NCBI GenBank assembly: GCA_910589025.1
Contig: CAJURM010000001.1
Span: 1 to 64,000, forward strand
DNA length: 64,000 nucleotides
Direction: 5' to 3'
From: an uncultured Odoribacter sp.
GTDB lineage: Bacteria; Bacteroidota; Bacteroidia; Bacteroidales; Marinifilaceae
Below the pieces are notes generated by a model. The model ran no database searches. It worked only from the letters and a program-made list of their open reading frames with translations, and was not told the origin of the DNA. The position numbers were made by a program, and so were the translations under genes. Of the stretch, positions 14,627 through 25,000 are shown piece after piece; position 1 is the first letter of the stretch; each line of letters starts with the position of its first letter.

Positions 14627-16087
14627 ATGATAATGAAATATACAATAGAAGAATTAAGGGATATGACAGAAGGTCAAAGTTTTGACCGCAAAAGCATTCT
14701 CATTGAACCTAAAGCCCTTGCCAATATTATTGTGGCAATGGCCAATGCGGACGGTGGAACGATTGCAATAGGCATATCAGACAAGACCCGTTACGTTGAG
14801 GGGGTGGACCAGGACAAGTCGCACCTCAATGATATATTGCGTACACCCTTGGACTTCTGTACTCCAAGCGTTACTGTTTCTACCGACTATGTACCTTGTA
14901 TAGATTCAGAAGGACGGGAAAACCGTGTATTGCTGATGCATGTTCCTGCCAGTCCCCGACTTCATGCCAATCAAGCGGACGAAGCGTTTTGGCGTGTGGG
15001 TGACAAATCACGCAAACTGACTTTTGATGAGAGATTGCAACTCATGTATGACAAAGGAGAACGGTATTATGAAGATACCATAGCACACGATGCTACGCTT
15101 GACGACATAGACATGGATGTGGTCAAGGCCTATATGAGACAAATCGGGTATGGTAAATCCGTGCAGGAATACTTGCAAGAAAACAAAGGATTTGTGACAT
15201 ATAAGAACGATATGCCACAAATCAGTACGGCGTGCATTCTGCTTTTTGGTAAGTATCCGCAAACCTTTTACCCTCGTGCAAGAGTGCGATTTATCAAGTA
15301 TAATGGTACGGAAGAAAAAGTGGGGCGAGAGATGAATGTTATCAAAGACGTAACCTTTGAGGGACGCATCCTTGATCAGGTACAAAAAACAGTCGAGTAT
15401 CTTGAAACACAGGTAAAGGAACATTCCTATCTCGGTGAAAATGGCATATTCAAAACCGACCGGGAATATCCAAAGTTCGTGATACAGGAGATGGTGGTGA
15501 ACTCCGTCTGCCATCGCGACTATAGTATTAAAGGAACGGAGATACAGATTAAAATGTTTGATGATCGCCTTGTGTTCGAGACTCCCGGCAAATTACCGAG
15601 CATTGTCCGCACAGACAATATCCGTCACACTCATTTCTCCCGTAATCCAAAGATTGCCGAATACCTCAAAGCATACGACTATGTAAAAGAATTCGGAGAG
15701 GGTGTTGACCGTATGTGTCGCGAACTGTTTGCCACAGGCACGAAAGAGCCTCAATACCATTTGGTCGCTTTTATTATGAAAGCGACCGTACATGCCAATG
15801 TCCTGGAAGAAAGGCATGAAACGACCCAGACTATCCGGACCGACCAGAAGCGACCAGATGAGATAAGAAAAGGGCATGAAAAGGGCATGAAAAGGGCACA
15901 AAAAGGGCATGAAAAAGTTCTATTCTTGATACTGAAAAATCCCAAGACAAGCATTCCTGCTTTGGCTAAAGAATGTGAAATGTCTGTAAAAGCCATGCGC
16001 CTATTGCTCGACAAGCTAAAGGCTGAAAATATTATAGAGCGCATTGGTCCTAATAAGGGTGGTTATTGGAAAATCATTAAACCTTAA
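14627..16087 (+). CDS. AlbA_2 (Schlafen-like) DNA-binding/ATP-binding protein
   Basis: The 486-residue protein has an N-terminal AlbA_2 domain (EGQSFDRKSI, then NADGGTIAIGISD), a central region, a GHKL/HATPase_c_4-like segment (EMVVNSVCHRDYSIKGTEIQ; EFGEGVDRMCREL) and a lysine-rich C-terminal winged helix (ALAKECEMSVKAMRLLLDKL). Such proteins are predicted transcriptional regulators or defence accessories that often travel with type I restriction genes. It sits between the XRE gene and hsdM, all in one direction, so it probably belongs to the operon. Its actual role here is unknown. Confidence 0.8.
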   Translation: MIMKYTIEELRDMTEGQSFDRKSILIEPKALANIIVAMANADGGTIAIGISDKTRYVEGVDQDKSHLNDILRTPLDFCTPSVTVSTDYVPCIDSEGRENRVLLMHVPASPRLHANQADEAFWRVGDKSRKLTFDERLQLMYDKGERYYEDTIAHDATLDDIDMDVVKAYMRQIGYGKSVQEYLQENKGFVTYKNDMPQISTACILLFGKYPQTFYPRARVRFIKYNGTEEKVGREMNVIKDVTFEGRILDQVQKTVEYLETQVKEHSYLGENGIFKTDREYPKFVIQEMVVNSVCHRDYSIKGTEIQIKMFDDRLVFETPGKLPSIVRTDNIRHTHFSRNPKIAEYLKAYDYVKEFGEGVDRMCRELFATGTKEPQYHLVAFIMKATVHANVLEERHETTQTIRTDQKRPDEIRKGHEKGMKRAQKGHEKVLFLILKNPKTSIPALAKECEMSVKAMRLLLDKLKAENIIERIGPNKGGYWKIIKP

Positions 16088-16148
16088 GAGTAGGATATAA
16101 TAAACAGTAGAATACGAATATAAATGATATAGGTATCTTAAAAAGATT

Positions 16149-17762
16149 ATGGCTAAGAAAATAAATACCAAAAAAGAAGAAACAATCAACTTGGATGCTA
16201 TTCTATTCAAGTGTCGCGATATATTGAGGCAGGCAAAAAACTCCGGTTCGTTCTTTGAGAAGCGTGATATGATGCTGACATTGGTGTTTCTTCGTTTTAT
16301 CGGAGAGAAATATGAAAATGGTGTCGCACATCTTCGTGCACAGTTGATAGAAGAGGGACTTGATCCGGATGATGAAAATATTATTTCGGCATTTTTTGAT
16401 GATGCTACTTTTACTGATGGCACGTATAACCTTCCACTTGAAGCCCGATGGAATACGATTATAAATACTCCTGCTCCCGGACTTAATGTGGCTCTCGATA
16501 CGGCTTTACGCAGTATTGCTACTGCCACCCCAAGTCTTAAAGGATGTTTTGTGGAAGGTACTTTTACCCAGCGTAACATGGCAGGCAACGATATGAAGAA
16601 GTTCATCGATGAGATCAATAAAATTTCTCACAAAGCATTTGGGGAAGAAAAGGATTTGATTGGTCGCGTGTATGAATACTTCTTGAAAGAGTTTGCTGTG
16701 AATGCCACAAAGGAAGAGGGCGAATTTTATACGCCTCACGATATTGTACAGATGATAGCCAGTATGATTGAACCATTTGACGGAACCATTTACGACCCAT
16801 GCTGTGGTTCCGGCGGTATGTTTATTCAGAGTGCAGAGCTGGTAAAGTCAAAGCAAGGTGACATCAGTCGGATTAATGTTTATGGACAAGAGAAAGAGGC
16901 TGCTACTTATCGTCTGGCTAAGATGAATCTTGCTTTGCGTGGCATCAGCCATAATTTGGGAGCAGAGAGTGACAGTACTTTTACTAACGATTTGCATAAA
17001 GGCATTTATTTTGATTATATTATGGCTAATCCTCCTTTTAATCTTAAGGGATGGTACAGTGATAGTCTGGAGACTGATGCCCGATGGAGTGACTATGATA
17101 CACCTCCGGCAAGCAATGCCAATTATGCTTGGATTCTTCACATGCTGAGTCATTTGAAACATCAGAATGGTGTGGCTGGTTTTCTTCTTGCCAATGGAGC
17201 ATTGGGCGATACTGATGCGCAAAACATCCGCAGAAAACTTATAGAGAATGATAAGGTTGAGGCAATCATTGTATTGCCTCGGGAGCTTTTTATCACCACG
17301 GATATTAGTGTGACATTATGGATTTTGAACCAGAATAAAAAGGGAGGTGGCTATCACGGTCGCTCACTAAGAAATCGTGAGCATGAAATCCTCTTTATGG
17401 ATTTGCGTACTTGGACCAAAAATCCGGTAAAAGGGGAACAGAAAAAGAAAGTCGAACTGAAAGCGGACCAAATTAAGTATGCAACAGAAATCTATTTCAA
17501 CTGGCAAGAAGTTGGGACTGATGGTGCACACTACGAACAGCCGGAACTTTATCGCTCAGTAGGGATCAAAGAAATTGAAAAGAATGATTTTTCACTTGTT
17601 CCAAGTCGATATATTGAGTTTGTAGATAGAGATTCTGATATAGACTTCAATAAAGTACTTACAGATACTGCTGCAACTGTATCTGACTTATTGAAACGTC
17701 AGAGAAAGAATGATAAAATATTGCGCAATGCTCTAAAACAATTGGGATATGAGTGCAAGTAA
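16149..17762 (+). CDS. hsdM: Type I restriction-modification methyltransferase subunit M
   Basis: The 537-residue protein carries the N6-adenine methyltransferase signature: SAM-binding YDPCCGSGGMF (about residues 215-225), preceded by FYTPHDIVQMI, and catalytic NPPF in IMANPPFNLKGW (near 293). An N-terminal helical HsdM domain (DILRQAKNSGSFFEKRDMML) precedes these. With HsdS it should methylate the host recognition sequence and with HsdR form the restriction complex. Its TAA overlaps the hsdS start by 14 bp. It looks complete and functional. Confidence 0.93.
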   Translation: MAKKINTKKEETINLDAILFKCRDILRQAKNSGSFFEKRDMMLTLVFLRFIGEKYENGVAHLRAQLIEEGLDPDDENIISAFFDDATFTDGTYNLPLEARWNTIINTPAPGLNVALDTALRSIATATPSLKGCFVEGTFTQRNMAGNDMKKFIDEINKISHKAFGEEKDLIGRVYEYFLKEFAVNATKEEGEFYTPHDIVQMIASMIEPFDGTIYDPCCGSGGMFIQSAELVKSKQGDISRINVYGQEKEAATYRLAKMNLALRGISHNLGAESDSTFTNDLHKGIYFDYIMANPPFNLKGWYSDSLETDARWSDYDTPPASNANYAWILHMLSHLKHQNGVAGFLLANGALGDTDAQNIRRKLIENDKVEAIIVLPRELFITTDISVTLWILNQNKKGGGYHGRSLRNREHEILFMDLRTWTKNPVKGEQKKKVELKADQIKYATEIYFNWQEVGTDGAHYEQPELYRSVGIKEIEKNDFSLVPSRYIEFVDRDSDIDFNKVLTDTAATVSDLLKRQRKNDKILRNALKQLGYECK

Positions 17763-18882
17763 AACAAAATGGGTAAGCCTTGGAGGTTACATTGAGCAAT
17801 GTGATGAAAGGAACATCAAAGGACTTTACACTTTGGACGAAGTTTGTGGTATAAGCACCGATAAGAAGTTTATAGCAACCAAAGCCAATATGGATGGAGT
17901 GTCCTTGACTTCTTATAAAGTTGTTAATAGTAACGAGTTTGTTTATGTGGCTGATACATCGCGACGAGGAGATAAAATTGCTCTTGCACTTAATACAATT
18001 GATGCTCCAGTTCTCATCTCATCAATTTATACCGCATTTCGTTGTAAAGACATCAATGAATTGTTGCCGGAATATCTGTACTTGTTTTTGAACCGCAGTG
18101 AATTTGATAGATATACTCGCTTTAATTCTTGGGGAAGTGCAAGAGAAACATTCGATTGGAGCGAATTGTGTCGTGTGCAAATTCCCCTTCCATCAATAGA
18201 TATCCAGCAAGAATTGGTCGATACATATAACGGTCTTAAATCTCTTGCCGAGCAAAACGAAGCGTTGATAGAACCGTTAAGCAAAGCTTGCGAAGCCTTT
18301 ATTGCAGATTGTAAAAGCAAGTATCCACAAGAGGAACTTAGGGAATATATTGAGCAATGTGATGAGCGAAACTCCGAGGGGATTTACACCTTGGATGACG
18401 TCAGAGGTATCAGCATTGATAAGAAACTCATTTTCACGAAAGCGGATATGACAGACGTTTCATTGATACCATATAAATTATTGAAGCCTAACGAATTTAG
18501 TTATGTTTCTGTAACATCACGCAATGGCGGAAAAATATCCTTGGCAATAAATAATACATCAAAGACTTTTATCGTCTCATCATCATATATTAACTTTCGC
18601 AGCAAGAACACAAATGATTTGCTACCGGAATACTTGTACTTGTTGTTGAGCCGTAGAGAATTTGATCGATATGCCCGTTTCAACTCTTGGGGTAGCGCAA
18701 GAGAAACATTCGATTGGAGTGAATTGTGCCGTGTACAAATTCCGCTTCCGCCACTAGAAGTCCAACAATCCATTGTTAACCTATACAATTGTATGGAAGA
18801 AGCCAAGAGGATTGCTTCCGAAGCAAGAGCACAATTAAAAACTCTTTGTCCGGCATTGGTTCAAAGAGCTGCCCACAGTTAA
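17749..18882 (+). CDS. hsdS: Type I restriction-modification specificity subunit S with two similar TRDs
   Basis: The 377-residue protein consists of two homologous halves. YIEQCDERN opens each half, and RFNSWGSARETFDWSELCRV is present identically in both; each then ends in a helical connector (IDIQQELVDTYNGL / LEVQQSIVNLYNCM). Most HsdS proteins have two dissimilar target-recognition domains; here they are clearly paralogous throughout, so the recognition sequence may have two similar half-sites in inverted orientation. It overlaps hsdM by 14 bp. Slightly shorter than the usual 400-450 residues but apparently intact. Confidence 0.9.
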   Translation: MSASKTKWVSLGGYIEQCDERNIKGLYTLDEVCGISTDKKFIATKANMDGVSLTSYKVVNSNEFVYVADTSRRGDKIALALNTIDAPVLISSIYTAFRCKDINELLPEYLYLFLNRSEFDRYTRFNSWGSARETFDWSELCRVQIPLPSIDIQQELVDTYNGLKSLAEQNEALIEPLSKACEAFIADCKSKYPQEELREYIEQCDERNSEGIYTLDDVRGISIDKKLIFTKADMTDVSLIPYKLLKPNEFSYVSVTSRNGGKISLAINNTSKTFIVSSSYINFRSKNTNDLLPEYLYLLLSRREFDRYARFNSWGSARETFDWSELCRVQIPLPPLEVQQSIVNLYNCMEEAKRIASEARAQLKTLCPALVQRAAHS

Positions 18883-18893
18883 AAATGTGATTA

Positions 18894-20174
18894 ATGAACA
18901 ACAGAATAGAAATAAAGTCCATTTCCGAATTGTTGACAATTCAGAATTTGAATATTCCTTCTTACCAAAGACCATATAAATGGTCTACGAAGAATATGTC
19001 TGAATTGTTGAACGACATTAATGATGCAATGATAAAAAGGAAGGAGAATAGTAATATTGATTTCAAATATCGGGTAGGTACTATTCTGCTTCACAACAAT
19101 GATATAGACAATACGATGGATGTTATCGACGGTCAGCAAAGGATTGTGTCATTACTTCTGATTTTGAAATATTTGGAGGACTGCGATTTCATCCAAATGA
19201 ATCTCGAAAATAAATCCACACAGTATAATCTTTATACAAACTATGTTTTTGTTAAAGATTGGTTTGCGCTAAAAGATGATGCTGACAAGAATGCAATGAG
19301 GGATGCATTTAAGGTTTTATTGGAAGTTGTTGTTATTACGGTGAATAAGCTCGGAGAAGCTTTTCAATTGTTTGATTCTCAGAATTCAAGAGGGAAATCG
19401 CTGTATCCGCATGATTTACTTAAGGCTTATCATCTGAGAGAGATGAATGATGATTTGTTTGAGATGAAAAGAGTGGTTGAAATGTGGGAGAATTGGGATA
19501 GTTCACATCACGAATGGAACGATATAGAGTATTTGTTCAATTCTTATCTGTTTCCAATAATTAATTGGGCAGAAAATAATCCAACTCATATTTTTACAAT
19601 CAATGATATAGATGTTTTTAAAGGTGTCAAAAGCACAGAGATATATCCTTATGCTTTACGTACGATAAAAGCTATGCCTGTTTATCAGATTACTGAACCG
19701 TTTATTGCAGGAAAAGATTTTTTCTTGATGGTGGATTATTATCTCGCATTGTTGAACTACCTTAAGTCAAATGCCCTTAGAGGTTTTGATGATATTAAAA
19801 ATATAATTGAAAATAAATCTTATAATGGTACTGGATTTGAAAATTGTAAGGAACTATTTTATTGCATTCTCCTTTGCTATTATGACAGGTTTAAGAATTT
19901 GGATTCTAAAGTGATAAGAAAATTATTTTCATGGGCTTTTATGATAAGAGTTGATATGAAGACATTATCACACAAGACAATCAATAAATATGCTATAGGC
20001 GGGGATAGCTCATATTCTAATAGAATATCCATGTTCTATAAAATTCTTCATTCTATGAAACCGAATCAGATTTCTAATCTGAATATTGAAATTACAAGAA
20101 TAAATGATTCGGCTCAAAAAGAAAAATGGAATCCTTTGTATAAAGATATTAAGCAGCTTAATGGAATAGACTAA
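18894..20174 (+). CDS. DUF262-domain protein (GmrSD/SspE-type NTPase-like, no HNH domain)
   Basis: The 426-residue protein has the DUF262 hallmarks IPSYQRPYKW (near residue 21) and VIDGQQR (near 77), the DGQQR motif of this ParB/Srx-like fold. It lacks the C-terminal DUF1524 HNH nuclease domain seen in its neighbour. Characterised DUF262 proteins include GmrS of the type IV enzyme GmrSD and SspE, which act against modified or unmodified phage DNA. It starts 11 bp after hsdS and its stop overlaps the next ATG. It may work as a heteromer with the neighbour; that is inferred. Confidence 0.85.
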   Translation: MNNRIEIKSISELLTIQNLNIPSYQRPYKWSTKNMSELLNDINDAMIKRKENSNIDFKYRVGTILLHNNDIDNTMDVIDGQQRIVSLLLILKYLEDCDFIQMNLENKSTQYNLYTNYVFVKDWFALKDDADKNAMRDAFKVLLEVVVITVNKLGEAFQLFDSQNSRGKSLYPHDLLKAYHLREMNDDLFEMKRVVEMWENWDSSHHEWNDIEYLFNSYLFPIINWAENNPTHIFTINDIDVFKGVKSTEIYPYALRTIKAMPVYQITEPFIAGKDFFLMVDYYLALLNYLKSNALRGFDDIKNIIENKSYNGTGFENCKELFYCILLCYYDRFKNLDSKVIRKLFSWAFMIRVDMKTLSHKTINKYAIGGDSSYSNRISMFYKILHSMKPNQISNLNIEITRINDSAQKEKWNPLYKDIKQLNGID

Positions 20175-22015
20175 TGGCAAAATATACAACAGAAATCAAG
20201 ATATACAATCCAGAGGAAAATAAAAACATATTCAAAATAGGAGATAGATATTGTATTCCTTTATACCAGAGAGCTTATGCATGGAAAGAAAAGCAGATAA
20301 AACAACTGATAGAAGATATAAATGATTATCCCGGACATGAAAATTATTATATAGGTTCGCTTGTTGTCTATAAGCGTGCAGATGACTACGAAGTAATTGA
20401 CGGGCAACAGAGACTGACCACTCTATTCTTATTATTTAATTATCTCGGCTTTGACGTGGAAGAAAAGTGTCTTCAATTTGATTGTCGCGGAAAATCGAAT
20501 AAGACTCTTCAATGTATCACTAAAGGTACTTTCACGAATATGAACGATGAAGATATTGAATCATCATTATCAATGGGAATGAAAATCATCGAAGATGCAT
20601 TTGGTGTTAACGATGACGGGCAAAAGATTGATAAAGAGAAATTCAAAAAGAATCTTCAACGAGTTGTATTATATAGAATAGAAGTGCCTGAGGGTACAGA
20701 TTTGAACCACTATTTTGAGATAATGAACACACGCGGAGAACAGCTGGAGCAACACGATGTGTTGAAAGCGATGTTTATGAAGGACATTGTTTCGCCAAGT
20801 GGTAGGGAAATGTTTGCTAAAATATGGTCGGCATGTAGTGACATGGATGGCTATGTGCAGATGAATATTACTGACACAAAATTGAGACAAGAGTTATTCT
20901 CTGAAAAATGGAATGTGTTTAAACCAATTACATTCATATACAATGGTAATGAAAAAAATAGTGATTTAAATGGAAAGGTGGCATATGATATCAATGATAA
21001 GTTGAATGCTATTCTCCACAATAGCTCTGTGGAGGTTGTAAACACTATCGACAAAGAAGAAAGAAAACGCTTTGAGAGTATCATTGATTTTCCTCATTTT
21101 CTCTTGCACGTGTTAAGAGTTTTCAAGAATGTCAATAAAATAGATGATTTGAATGTAGACAAGCTGCTTGATGATAAATCGCTTATTGAAGAATATAAAT
21201 TACTGTTCAAAAGCGGGAAGGTAAAATTTCCGAAGCTGCAGAACGATTTTATTAATTGCTTATTGAAATGTCGGATATTATTTGACAAGTACATAATAAA
21301 GCGAGAATTTGCCATTCAAGATAAAGAGGGTGAATGGAGCCTTAAACAAATAAATAAGAGTGAAAATGACTCTCCATATTATACTCAGACTGATGGTTTA
21401 GCTGATAATGTCCTAATGTTAGAAGCTGCCATGCGCGTTTCGTATACATCCCCTAAGGTGATGCACTGGATTACACAATTACTGATATGGCTTTACAAAA
21501 ATGAGCATCAGATTGATAGGTTTGAGAATGAAGTTGAAAATTATATTCGAGAATCAATAAAGAATAATTTTTTTAACAAGGTCAATTATAACTGTATGGG
21601 AATAGATACTCCGCATATAGTTTTGAATTATCTGGATTATCTCCTATGGAAAGGGAACAAGGATAAATACAAAGATTTTGTCTTTGAGTATAGAAATACA
21701 ATTGAACATTGGTATCCGCAACATCCATCTGCTGATACTTTTGAAAAGTGGAAACAAGAGGAAGTGGATCATTTTGGCAATCTGTGTTTGTTGCAAAGAG
21801 GTTATAATTCCAAGTTTTCGAATTTAGAACCTCATTCAAAAAAGTCCACTTTTAGTGGAATGATTGCTAGAGGCAGTTTAAAACTAAGACTTATGGCGGA
21901 ATTGACTACTGAAGGAATACAATGGAAGGATAAATATGAGTCATTGGGTGAAAAAATGTTGCAAAACTTAAGAAAAGCTATAGAAATAGATGATCTTAAA
22001 AAGTCTAATAACTAA
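20174..22015 (+). CDS. DUF262-DUF1524 protein (GmrSD-like, HNH nuclease)
   Basis: The 613-residue protein has N-terminal DUF262 motifs (IPLYQRAYAWKEKQ, VIDGQQRLTTL, and MNTRGEQLEQHDVLKAMF) and a C-terminal DUF1524 HNH-type nuclease signature: IEHWYPQ followed by VDHFGNLCLL and YNSKFSN. This is the full GmrSD-like layout, where NTP-dependent action leads to DNA cleavage. It lies inside a type I hsd operon between hsdS and hsdR, overlapping the previous gene by 1 bp and 6 bp before hsdR, so expression should be coupled to the restriction system. Confidence 0.88.
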   Translation: MAKYTTEIKIYNPEENKNIFKIGDRYCIPLYQRAYAWKEKQIKQLIEDINDYPGHENYYIGSLVVYKRADDYEVIDGQQRLTTLFLLFNYLGFDVEEKCLQFDCRGKSNKTLQCITKGTFTNMNDEDIESSLSMGMKIIEDAFGVNDDGQKIDKEKFKKNLQRVVLYRIEVPEGTDLNHYFEIMNTRGEQLEQHDVLKAMFMKDIVSPSGREMFAKIWSACSDMDGYVQMNITDTKLRQELFSEKWNVFKPITFIYNGNEKNSDLNGKVAYDINDKLNAILHNSSVEVVNTIDKEERKRFESIIDFPHFLLHVLRVFKNVNKIDDLNVDKLLDDKSLIEEYKLLFKSGKVKFPKLQNDFINCLLKCRILFDKYIIKREFAIQDKEGEWSLKQINKSENDSPYYTQTDGLADNVLMLEAAMRVSYTSPKVMHWITQLLIWLYKNEHQIDRFENEVENYIRESIKNNFFNKVNYNCMGIDTPHIVLNYLDYLLWKGNKDKYKDFVFEYRNTIEHWYPQHPSADTFEKWKQEEVDHFGNLCLLQRGYNSKFSNLEPHSKKSTFSGMIARGSLKLRLMAELTTEGIQWKDKYESLGEKMLQNLRKAIEIDDLKKSNN

Positions 22016-22021
22016 TGAATT

Positions 22022-25000
22022 ATGGCAAAGTTGACAAGTTATAATGGCAGATTCTGTGAGTCTGATTTCGAGGATGCATTTATATCATTCTTGAAACAGG
22101 AGAACTGGACCTATTTGTCAGGTGATAAAATTGTCCGTAAAAATCAAAAAGAGGTACTCATTGATAGCGACTTAGCAGAGTTCTTGACGAATAATAATGC
22201 CGGACTGGATGCTGAGGAGGTGCAACAGATTGTGGATAATGTACGCCTTGTGGGGGCAGAAACCGATTTTGCCACACTCCACAAAGTATATGGTTGGATG
22301 GTGAACGGCATTAATTTTACAAAAAAGGATGGAACGGTAGAAAACATTGCGCTCATAGATTTTGAGTCTCCAAAGAAAAACATATTCCGTGCAGTAAATC
22401 AATTAACTGTGGAATATGTAAATAACGGTCGTACAAAGTATCGCCGTCCGGATATCGTTCTTTATGTGAATGGTATGCCCGTGTGCATAATGGAATTAAA
22501 AAATCCGACAGACGAAAAAGCGACTATTGAAGATGCCTGGGAACAAATAAACATACGTTATTGGCGTGATATACCTCATTTATTGCACTATTCTCCTTTG
22601 GCTTGCATTAGCGATGGAGTAAAAACACGCCTTGGCACAGTGCGTACGCCATACGAACATTTCTATGCTTGGCGCAGGGTGAATAATGACGATAAGGTTT
22701 CAACTTCACCATTTGATGAGATGCGAACTATGGTCAAGGGTGTGTATGAGACGGAGAGATTTCTCGAAATATTCCGGGACTACATCTACTTTCAGGACAA
22801 GAAATTTGATGATAAGGAAAAAGAAATAGTATGCCGTTATCCGCAATTCTTTGCTACCAGATTACTCAGAGAGAGCATCATAAAATCAGTAAAGGAACGC
22901 AATGGTAAGGGAGGAACATATTTCGGGGCTACCGGATGCGGAAAGACCTATACCATGGCATTCCTTGCGCGACAACTTTCTATGCGATGTGCATCTGAAA
23001 TTGGGTCCCCTACGATATTGATGATCGTAGATAGGGAGGACTTGCAGAAACAAGGGGGGAAATTATTTACCAAGAGTAAGGAATTCTTAGGATTAGGCGA
23101 AGTATGCGTAGTGCCAAACAGGAAAAAATTGCGTCAGGAATTGGCAGCCAGAGGGAGTGGAGGTTTTTATATTTGCACTATTCAGAAGTTTTGCGACCGT
23201 GAGGAAGATTCTATCGGATTGATAAATGAGCGTTCAAATATCATTTGCTTTAGCGATGAAGCCCATCGTACTCAGTTGGAGGGTGCCCAAAGAATAAAAT
23301 ATAGAAAACTAAGGGAAGACGATGAAAATGAATCTCTAAATAGGGTTGATGAACAAATGAAAGCCGTGTTGTCAAAGCCATACGCCAAAGTGCTTCGTGA
23401 AGCATTGCCTCATGCCACGTTTGTTGGTTTTACGGGAACACCTATAGCCGAAACTTATCAGACTTTCGGTAATGAGATTGACCGCTATACAATGGATCAA
23501 GCGGTGGCAGATGAAATAACGGTTCCTATCAAATACCATCCTCGAATCACTAAAGTCCTTTTCGATAAAGAGAAGATAAAAATGGTGGAGGAATATTATA
23601 AACAATGTGCTGAAGAAGGCTCTACCCAAGAAGATATTGAGGCAAGCAAAAGAGCTATGAGTTCGCTTCAAGTCATTCTTGGTGATCCGCAAAGATTGGA
23701 ACGTCTGGCGGTAGATATTCACGACCATTACGTGAATGCATGCAGTGGAGACCCGGACCGGATACAAAAAGCAATGATTGTTTGTTCCAAACGTGAAACA
23801 GCATATAAATTGCTTACTGTTTTTCAGGAGAAATATCCTGAGTGGTTTGAAGAAAGAAAATCACCGGAAGGAGTTTTGTGTAGCGAAGAGGAATTAAAGG
23901 AACTATCAGATATGCCTGCCATGGCCATGGTGGCAAGTGTCGGTAAAAACGACCCCCAAGATATGTATAATTATCTGGGAGGAGTGATTAATGATAAACG
24001 CTCCGAGAAACTGGATGCAGCCTTTAAACAAGAGAAAAGCAATTTTCGGATTGTTATCGTCGTGGATATGTGGATTACCGGTTTTGATGTCGAGAGTCTT
24101 ACTTATCTTTATAACGACAAACCTTTACAAAAACACACGCTTATTCAAACAATCAGTCGTGTGAACAGGAAGTATCCCCGAAAAGGGTTTGGACTAATCA
24201 TTGACTATATTGGCATACGTGATAATATGCGTGAGGCCATGAAGATGTATGGCGGCGGAAGCAATACTTTTGCACCTACTGATGACGATGTTGAGCAAGC
24301 TACGATGATTTTCAGGGAACAATTGTCAATCATCAAAGACCTATTCAAGACAGAGGATTTAACGCCACTTCTTCATTCTGAAACAGACCCGACTTTGCGC
24401 TATATCTTGTTGGCAAAGGCAGCCGAATATGTATTCAAATCGAATGAGCTGTTAAATTTAGCCTCAGAAGATGAAAAGAAGGTGAAGAAAGTATTATTCA
24501 AAACTTACTTTTTGAACGTGGTTAAACGAATGCGTATTGCATACGACATCTGCCAACCTTCAGGATATTTATGTGATGAGGAGTCTGTATGGGCACAATG
24601 CTTTATGGCAATAGCTGGCTTCGTCAGGAAGATGAGTGGGACTGACGCACCTGATGCAGAAACAATGAATCGCAAGGTGGCAAAGATGGTTGAAGAAGCC
24701 TTGAAATACACTAAAGTAGAGAGTATGTTGAATATAGGTGAGGAGGAAGATATATTCAGCCCTGAGTATTTCGAGAAACTGTCAGATGTAAAGATGCCTG
24801 CTTCAAAACTGGAATTGTTGGTGAAGGTGTTGAAAAAACAGATAACCGAATATGGAAAAACAAACCAGGCGGCAGCAAAGAGGTTTATGGAAATGCTGGA
24901 AGAAACCATCAAACAATACCATGAACGCCGTAAGCATTTAAGTGCGGAAGAAGCCGGTGAAACTCAAGAAACTGTCTCGGAAGAAATTATTAAACAGGCA

